From JASHVB01 sp049522565 (lineage in GTDB: Bacteria > Pseudomonadota > Alphaproteobacteria > Acetobacterales > Acetobacteraceae), in contig JBEKNT010000245.1 of the NCBI GenBank assembly GCA_049522565.1, forward strand, positions 1 through 10,208: 10,208 nt of DNA. Direction: 5' to 3'. Numbering within the stretch: the stretch's first letter is position 1; each line of letters opens with the position of its first letter. Below the pieces are notes generated by a model. It made no database searches. It worked only from the letters and a program-made list of their open reading frames with translations, and was not told where the DNA came from. The position numbers and the translations under genes are program-made. This document shows positions 6,116-10,208 of this stretch, one piece after another.

Positions 6116-7189
6116 ATGACCGGCGGAACGGTTGCGGTTCTCGGTGCGGGCTCGATCGGGTTCGCCAATGCCGCACTGCTGGCGCAGCGCGGCTTCACGC
6201 CTGTCCTGTGGTCGCCATCCGGAGCACGCACCGCTGCGCTTTCGACCGGCGCACCGCTGCGCGCGAGCGGGGCGATCGAGGGAGCGTTTTCCGTCGAAGT
6301 CGCAGCGACCTGCGCCGAGGCGATCGCCGGCGCCATGGCCGTTGTCGTCGCCGTGCCCGGTTTCGGCCATCGCGCCGTGTTCGACGCCGCCATACCGTCC
6401 TTGCGGCCGGAGCAAAGCGTGGTGATCAGTTCGCATTGCTCGCTGGGCGCGCTGTACCTCGCGCGGCGCGGCGTCATCGCTCCGATCATCGCCCTCGGCA
6501 CGACGGTCGCGACGGCCCGGCAAACCGGTCCCACGTCGGTTCACGTCAACAACCTCCGCCGCGCGGTCGACGTCGCCGCCCTGCCCGCCGCGCGTACCGG
6601 CGAGGCGGCCGCAACCTGCACGACATTGTTCGGCGATCGTTTCGTCGGCCGCGAAGACGTGCTCGCGATCACCCTCAGCAACATCAATCCGGAGGGTCAC
6701 ATGGCGATGGCGCTGTGCAACTTCACGCGGATCGAGCGCGGCGAGGTCTGGCGGAATTATTGGGGAATCACGCCGTATGTTGGACGGCTGATGGAAGCGC
6801 TCGACGCCGAACGCCTGACGCTGGCGGCCAGGTTCGGCGTGGCGGTGCGCAGCATCCACGAACATTTCCATCTGTCGTACGGGATTCCGTTCGGTACGAT
6901 GGGCGAGATGGCCGCTGCCCTGGACGCGACCGGCAACACGCCCAACGGACCGGCCTCGGCGGATACGCGCTATATTTACGAAGATGTGCCATTCGGCCTC
7001 GTGGTCACCGAGATGATCGGGCGCATCGCGGGATCGCCGACGCCACTGCACAGCGCCGGCATCGACATCTTCTCCGGGCTTTATGGCCGCGACTTCCGCG
7101 CGGACAACGATCTGCTGCCGTCGCTCGGTCTCCAGGGTCTGAGTGCGTCGTCGCTGCATGCATGCTGCCGCACCGGGTCTGCGGTGTAA
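6116..7189 (+). CDS. NAD/NADP octopine/nopaline dehydrogenase family protein
   Basis: A 357-residue cytosolic oxidoreductase resembling opine dehydrogenases, which reversibly join an amino acid and a 2-oxo acid with NAD(P)H. The N-terminal Rossmann domain carries GAGSIG at 10-15 and a hydrophobic strand before VPGFGH (80-85). The C-terminal catalytic domain has NINPEGH at 189-195 (H195 is the expected catalytic His), a DAERL near 230-234, HFHLSYGIPFG at 250-260, and RYIYEDVPFGLV at 285-296, which is typical of this family. ATG at 6116 has GGAG 9 bases upstream. Substrates cannot be read from sequence: octopine, nopaline or another N-(carboxyalkyl) amino acid are possible, in synthesis or breakdown. 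It converges on a family-5 solute-binding protein gene, suggesting a link with uptake of opines or peptides. No metallophore synthase partner is visible. Confidence 0.86.
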   Translation: MTGGTVAVLGAGSIGFANAALLAQRGFTPVLWSPSGARTAALSTGAPLRASGAIEGAFSVEVAATCAEAIAGAMAVVVAVPGFGHRAVFDAAIPSLRPEQSVVISSHCSLGALYLARRGVIAPIIALGTTVATARQTGPTSVHVNNLRRAVDVAALPAARTGEAAATCTTLFGDRFVGREDVLAITLSNINPEGHMAMALCNFTRIERGEVWRNYWGITPYVGRLMEALDAERLTLAARFGVAVRSIHEHFHLSYGIPFGTMGEMAAALDATGNTPNGPASADTRYIYEDVPFGLVVTEMIGRIAGSPTPLHSAGIDIFSGLYGRDFRADNDLLPSLGLQGLSASSLHACCRTGSAV

Positions 7190-7193
7190 GCAA

Positions 7194-7345
7194 CGCTGTC
7201 ATTGTGAGGACCGCAGCGGTACTGCCAACAAACCACTCCCCCTCCCACAAGGGGAGGGGGAGCCGCCTTATCTCCGGCGACCTCCGCAGTTGCATCCAGG
7301 GCGGGTCGGCCGCCACCGGCCGGTGGTCAACGCGCAATGACAGCG
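7194..7345. repeat. Nested inverted-repeat region between convergent genes
   Basis: The ends CGCTGTCATTGTG (7194-7206) and CGCAATGACAGCG (7333-7345) are inverted repeats matching at 12 of 13 positions. Between them sit the type A hairpin at 7236-7262 and the perfect 14-base palindrome CCACCGGCCGGTGG at 7313-7326. The TGTCATTG(C/T)G end resembles short interspersed repeats common in proteobacteria, from memory. It may be a composite: one element inserted into another. Confidence 0.6.
7236..7262. terminator. Minimal type A hairpin, possible bidirectional terminator
   Basis: CTCCCCCTCCC (7236-7246) and GGGAGGGGGAG (7252-7262) are perfect 11-bp arms around a 5-base loop. It lies between convergent genes: 47 bases after the opine dehydrogenase-like stop and about 115 bases after the solute-binding protein stop. 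On the minus strand the stem is followed by TGGTTTGTTGG, moderately T-rich; on the plus strand there is no T-run. The core is shared with the palindromes at 3534-3651 and 10135-10208. Confidence 0.5.
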
Positions 7346-7376
7346 TGGGGGCCCCTGCGCGACCCCCTTCCCGCCC

Positions 7377-8948
7377 CTACCTCACCACCACCCATTTCGC
7401 TTCCATCTGGTTGTCCGCCCGCAGCGATACGTCGATGTTGCTGCGGACAGCCCACGCGATCTGGTTGTAGAACAGCGGTATGGTCGCGATGTCGTCGCGC
7501 GCGATGGTCATCGCCTGCTGCATCAGCGTGATGCGCTTCGCCTCGTCGAGTTCGCCGCGGATCCGCGGGGCGAGGTCCTCGATCGCCTGGTTCTTGTAGC
7601 CGCCGAGGTTCCACGCCCCGTCGCCGGGACGGCCGCCAGGCGAGAGCAGCGAGATCTGGATGCTGTAATAGGCGTCCAGCGTCGGCGGCGACGTGCCCAG
7701 CAGGAACATACTGCTCTCGCGGCGTTGCACTTTCGGGAAGTAGGTCTGCACCGGCATCGCGTTCAATTGCGCGCGCACGCCGATCTTCGCCCACATCGCC
7801 GCAATCGCGGTGCACATCTCGGCATCGCCAGGATAGCGGTTGTTGGTGCAGTCGAAGGTGAAACCGAAGCCGTCGGGATAGCCGGCATCCTTCAGCAACG
7901 CCTTCGCCGCCTCCGGATCGTAGGGCAGGCGCACGTCGAGCGATTTGTCGTAGCCGCGCACACCCGGCGCGACCAGCAGACCCGCCGGCGTCGCGAACCC
8001 GCGCAGAATACGGCTGGTGATCGCGTCCATGTCGATCGCCTGGTACAACGCCTGGCGCACCCGATGGTCTCTGAACGGATTCCTGCCCTTCACGTCGCTG
8101 TTCGCCAGCTCATCGTGTCCCACATCGATGACGAAGGCGATCGTCCGCGTCTCCGGTCCTTGCAGCACCTTCACGTCGGGGCGCGCGCGCATGCGTTCGA
8201 TGTCCTGGATCGGCGGATCGAGGACGACGTCCACCTCGCCCGACAAGAACGCCGCCGTGCGGGTGGCGTTGTTGGCGATCGGGATGCCGACGTATTCCGT
8301 CACATTGCCGTTGGTCCGGCCCCACCATTTCGGGAACCGATCCAGCACCGTCCTGACCTCCGGGTCGCGGCTGGCGAGCAGGAATGGCCCGGTGCCGTTG
8401 GTCTGGCGCGCGGTTGCGCTTTCCTGTTGTTGCGCGGCGTTCTGCGGCTTGATGGCGCCGTTGGCCTCGCACCACGCCTTGCTCATGATGCCGATCACCG
8501 TCAGCTTGTCCACCAGGATCGGATCGGGCTCGCTGGTGACGATATCGACGGTCAGCGGATCGACCGCCTCGACGCGCACGACGCTGTCAACATAATTGCT
8601 ATAATTGGATGCCTTGTCCGTCACCCGCTGCAACGAGAACACCACGTCGGCCGACGTGAACGGGCTACCGTTTTGGAATGTCACGCCCGGCCGCAGCTTG
8701 AACCGCCAACGCGTCGGTTCCACAATCGACCAGGATTCGGCAAGCCCAGGCTCCAATTGGAACTGCGGACCGCGATTCACCAACGGTTCGTAGATCTGGC
8801 GCAGCAGTTGCGTCGTTGTCGAGACGCTCTGCGAATGCGGGTCCATCGTACCCGCGTCGCCGATCAGCGCCACCCGCAACGTCGCGGCGGACACCGGTGC
8901 CGCCAGCAGGCACGCGGCGACCGCCGCACCGATCGTCCAATGTCGCAT
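7377..8948 (-). CDS. ABC transporter periplasmic solute-binding protein, family 5 (peptide/opine type)
   Basis: A 523-residue periplasmic receptor that delivers a peptide, opine or similar ligand to an inner-membrane importer. Residues 1-21 form a Sec signal peptide ending PVSA, most likely cut after A21. A Cys at 13 follows VAA but lies too early for a convincing lipobox. Family landmarks are DAGTMDPHSQ at 31-40, the IYEPLV region at 52-57, WRFKLRPGVTFQNGSPFTSA at 81-100 followed by DVVFSLQRV, NGTGPF at 184-189, and NPFRDHRVRQALYQAID at 290-306. The length is usual. ATG at 8948 has GGGGAA about 8-9 bases upstream and gives a proper signal peptide. It is transcribed away from the permease gene; most such systems run in one direction, so shared control from the 182-base gap is likely. 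The ligand is not predictable, although the neighbouring dehydrogenase makes opines worth testing. Confidence 0.94.
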   Translation of the reverse strand: MRHWTIGAAVAACLLAAPVSAATLRVALIGDAGTMDPHSQSVSTTTQLLRQIYEPLVNRGPQFQLEPGLAESWSIVEPTRWRFKLRPGVTFQNGSPFTSADVVFSLQRVTDKASNYSNYVDSVVRVEAVDPLTVDIVTSEPDPILVDKLTVIGIMSKAWCEANGAIKPQNAAQQQESATARQTNGTGPFLLASRDPEVRTVLDRFPKWWGRTNGNVTEYVGIPIANNATRTAAFLSGEVDVVLDPPIQDIERMRARPDVKVLQGPETRTIAFVIDVGHDELANSDVKGRNPFRDHRVRQALYQAIDMDAITSRILRGFATPAGLLVAPGVRGYDKSLDVRLPYDPEAAKALLKDAGYPDGFGFTFDCTNNRYPGDAEMCTAIAAMWAKIGVRAQLNAMPVQTYFPKVQRRESSMFLLGTSPPTLDAYYSIQISLLSPGGRPGDGAWNLGGYKNQAIEDLAPRIRGELDEAKRITLMQQAMTIARDDIATIPLFYNQIAWAVRSNIDVSLRADNQMEAKWVVVR

Positions 8949-9091
8949 TGCCGGTTTCCCCGTTCAGCGCCGACAATCCGACACGAAATTTGTCCGCACG
9001 CAAGGGCGGCCCGGCGCACACGGACCGGCGAAACCCCGGCTACCATGGGCACCCGCGCGATGGCTGTGCGGATACGGATGCAGAAAGGCTA

Positions 9092-9121
9092 TTTCCACTC
9101 GGGGTGCAAGTGCTCTAGAAT
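9092..9121 (+). promoter_or_regulatory. Predicted promoter of the permease gene, giving a near-leaderless transcript
   Basis: TTTCCA (9092-9097) and TAGAAT (9116-9121) are 18 bases apart and match four and five of six consensus bases. A start about 7 bases after the -10 would fall near 9128, only about 3 bases before the ATG at 9131. No good Shine-Dalgarno sequence lies before that ATG, which fits leaderless initiation. Based on pattern only. Confidence 0.35.
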
Positions 9122-9130
9122 CGCAGTAGC

Positions 9131-10120
9131 ATGCTCGCGTATATCCTCTCCCGTATCTTCCAGGCGATCCCCGTCCTGCTGGTCGTCGGCTTCATTGCGT
9201 TTGCGATGTTCGCCTATATCGGCGATCCGGTCGCCAGCATGCTGGGCCAGGACTACACCGAGGCGCAGCGCGTCGCGCTGGTGCACCAGCTCGGCCTGGA
9301 CCAGCCGTTCTTCGTCCAGTACGCGCATTTCCTCTGGGCCTCCCTGCACGGCAATTTCGGCATCAGCTACCGCCTGGCGCAGCCGGTCGGCAGCCTGATC
9401 GCCGAGCGCCTGCCGGCCACGCTGGAGCTTGCCGTCACCGCCTCCGTGCTGGCCTTCGTGATTGGCGTGCCGCTCGGCGTCTATACCGGCATCTATCGCA
9501 GTTCCTTTCTGTCACGCGTGTTCATGGTGGTCAGCCTGGTCGGCGTGTCGCTGCCGACCTTCCTGCTGGGCATCCTGCTGATCCTGGTGTTCGCCGTGGC
9601 GCTCGGCTGGCTGCCGAGCTTCGGCCGCGGGCCGGTGACGCATATCGGCGCCTGGTGGACCACCGGCTTCACCTCCTGGGCCGGCATCAAGGCGCTGATC
9701 CTCCCGGCGGTGACGCTCGGCATGTTCCAGTTGACGCTGATCATGCGCCTGGTGCGCTCCGAGATGCTGGAGGTGCTGCGCACCGACTACATCAAGTTCG
9801 CACGCGCCCGCGGCCTGACCCCGCGGGCGATCAATTTCGGCCACGCGCTGAAGAACACGATGGTGCCGGTGATCACCATCGTCGGCCTGCAATTCGGCGG
9901 CGTCCTGGCGTACTCGCTGGTCACCGAGACCGTGTTCCAGTGGCCCGGCGTCGGCCTGCTGCTGGCCCAGTCGATCGCGGTGGCGGACATCCCGGTGATG
10001 TCGGCCTACCTGCTGCTGGTCTCGCTCATACTGGTGACGATCAACCTGGTGGTGGACCTGCTGTACTACGCCATCGACCCGCGCCTGCGGGTGAACCGCG
10101 GCGCCGCGAGGGCGCGATGA
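9131..10120 (+). CDS. ABC transporter permease, DppB/OppB type
   Basis: A 329-residue inner-membrane subunit of a peptide/nickel/opine importer. The N-terminus MLAYILSRIFQAIPVLLVVG is the typical first membrane helix of this family. Further helices lie near 98-120, 130-160, 187-208, 247-265 and 293-313. DYTEAQRVALVHQLGLDQPF at 41-60 is the usual periplasmic section. The EAA loop that contacts the ATPase is EVLRTDYIKFARARGL at about 214-229, and VFQWPGVG (268-275) is conserved. The length fits (about 310-340). The start is fixed by family alignment rather than by a ribosome binding site, which is poor. Its stop overlaps a further ATG (ATGA at 10117-10120), so a second permease probably follows. 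The binding protein is encoded divergently at 7377-8948. Confidence 0.95.
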   Translation: MLAYILSRIFQAIPVLLVVGFIAFAMFAYIGDPVASMLGQDYTEAQRVALVHQLGLDQPFFVQYAHFLWASLHGNFGISYRLAQPVGSLIAERLPATLELAVTASVLAFVIGVPLGVYTGIYRSSFLSRVFMVVSLVGVSLPTFLLGILLILVFAVALGWLPSFGRGPVTHIGAWWTTGFTSWAGIKALILPAVTLGMFQLTLIMRLVRSEMLEVLRTDYIKFARARGLTPRAINFGHALKNTMVPVITIVGLQFGGVLAYSLVTETVFQWPGVGLLLAQSIAVADIPVMSAYLLLVSLILVTINLVVDLLYYAIDPRLRVNRGAARAR

Positions 10121-10208
10121 CGAATAGTACGGAACTCCCCCTCCCCTTGAGGGCTTCGGCCGCGAAGCGGACGGAGGTTGGAGGGAGGGGGTTGGGGGGC
10201 ACGAACCC
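10117..10208 (+). CDS. Probable start of the next gene of the ABC operon, cut by the window edge
   Basis: The ATG at 10117 overlaps the permease TGA in an ATGA junction, a common sign of translational coupling. The frame stays open for 30 codons to the window edge. By operon habit the product would be the second permease (DppC type), but the visible residues (MTNSTELPLPLRASAAKR...) lie almost wholly within a repeat element and show no family feature. The true start may lie beyond the edge, in which case this short frame is accidental; G/C-rich repeats contain few stops. Confidence 0.35.
   Translation, partial: MTNSTELPLPLRASAAKRTEVGGRGLGGTN
10135..10208. repeat. Type A repeat copy with an inserted segment, reaching the right edge
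   Basis: CTCCCCCTCCCCTTGAGGG at 10135-10153 and AGGGAGGGGGTTGGGGGG at 10182-10199 match, as reverse complement, neighbouring parts of the right arm of the palindrome at 3534-3651. In that copy they are joined. Here they are separated by 28 bases (10154-10181) that contain a CTTCG/CGAAG stem, with AGGG on both sides. Whether an opposite arm follows cannot be seen, as the window ends. Confidence 0.7.

Noticed and set aside
7725..9398. 557-codon plus-strand open frame
   Set aside because: It runs antisense through the solute-binding protein and then overlaps the permease in another frame. Composition is Arg/His-rich and no domain is visible.

Overview
The window is GC-rich, with dense, compact genes, a tRNA-Arg(CCG), Shine-Dalgarno-led starts and several large palindromic intergenic repeats. 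Together with the gene content (glyoxylate/hydroxypyruvate enzymes, an opine dehydrogenase-family protein, a peptide/opine-type ABC importer), this suggests a soil or plant-associated Alphaproteobacterium, perhaps Acetobacteraceae/Rhodospirillales. That placement is inference from style and content; no marker gene is present.

Layout. (1) Positions 1-1170: a hemolysin III/PAQR-like membrane protein on the minus strand (199-843), then tRNA-Arg(CCG), also minus (1094-1170). A possible gene end lies at the left edge. (2) 1171-4456: a 347-base gap with one stem-loop, then three minus-strand genes. Transcription order is hydroxypyruvate isomerase (hyi), tartronate semialdehyde reductase (glxR) and an XRE-type regulator with its own likely promoter. 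Hyi and GlxR are consecutive steps: hydroxypyruvate <-> tartronate semialdehyde -> D-glycerate. The usual partner, glyoxylate carboligase (gcl), is not in the window. (3) 4457-5743: a divergent region filled by a large palindromic repeat, then an AI-2E family membrane protein on the plus strand. (4) 5744-7189: a gap holding a MITE-like inverted repeat, then an NAD/NADP octopine/nopaline dehydrogenase family protein on the plus strand. (5) 7190-10208: a convergent gap with nested inverted repeats, a family-5 solute-binding protein (minus), and a divergently transcribed DppB-type permease (plus). A likely next gene overlaps the permease stop by ATGA and starts inside another copy of the C/G-rich repeat.

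The most unusual feature is the density of palindromic repeats: four structures of at least three sequence types in 10 kb, in nearly every gap of the right two-thirds. One type (core CTCCCCCTCCC / GGGAGGGGGAG) occurs three times in different forms: a pair of ~50-base arms inside the hyi-glxR operon, a minimal hairpin between convergent genes, and an interrupted copy at the start of the gene after dppB. The opine dehydrogenase-like gene beside a peptide/opine-type importer is the most interesting functional grouping. I see no CRISPR array, transposase, integrase or phage gene, and no clear novel multi-gene defence system.
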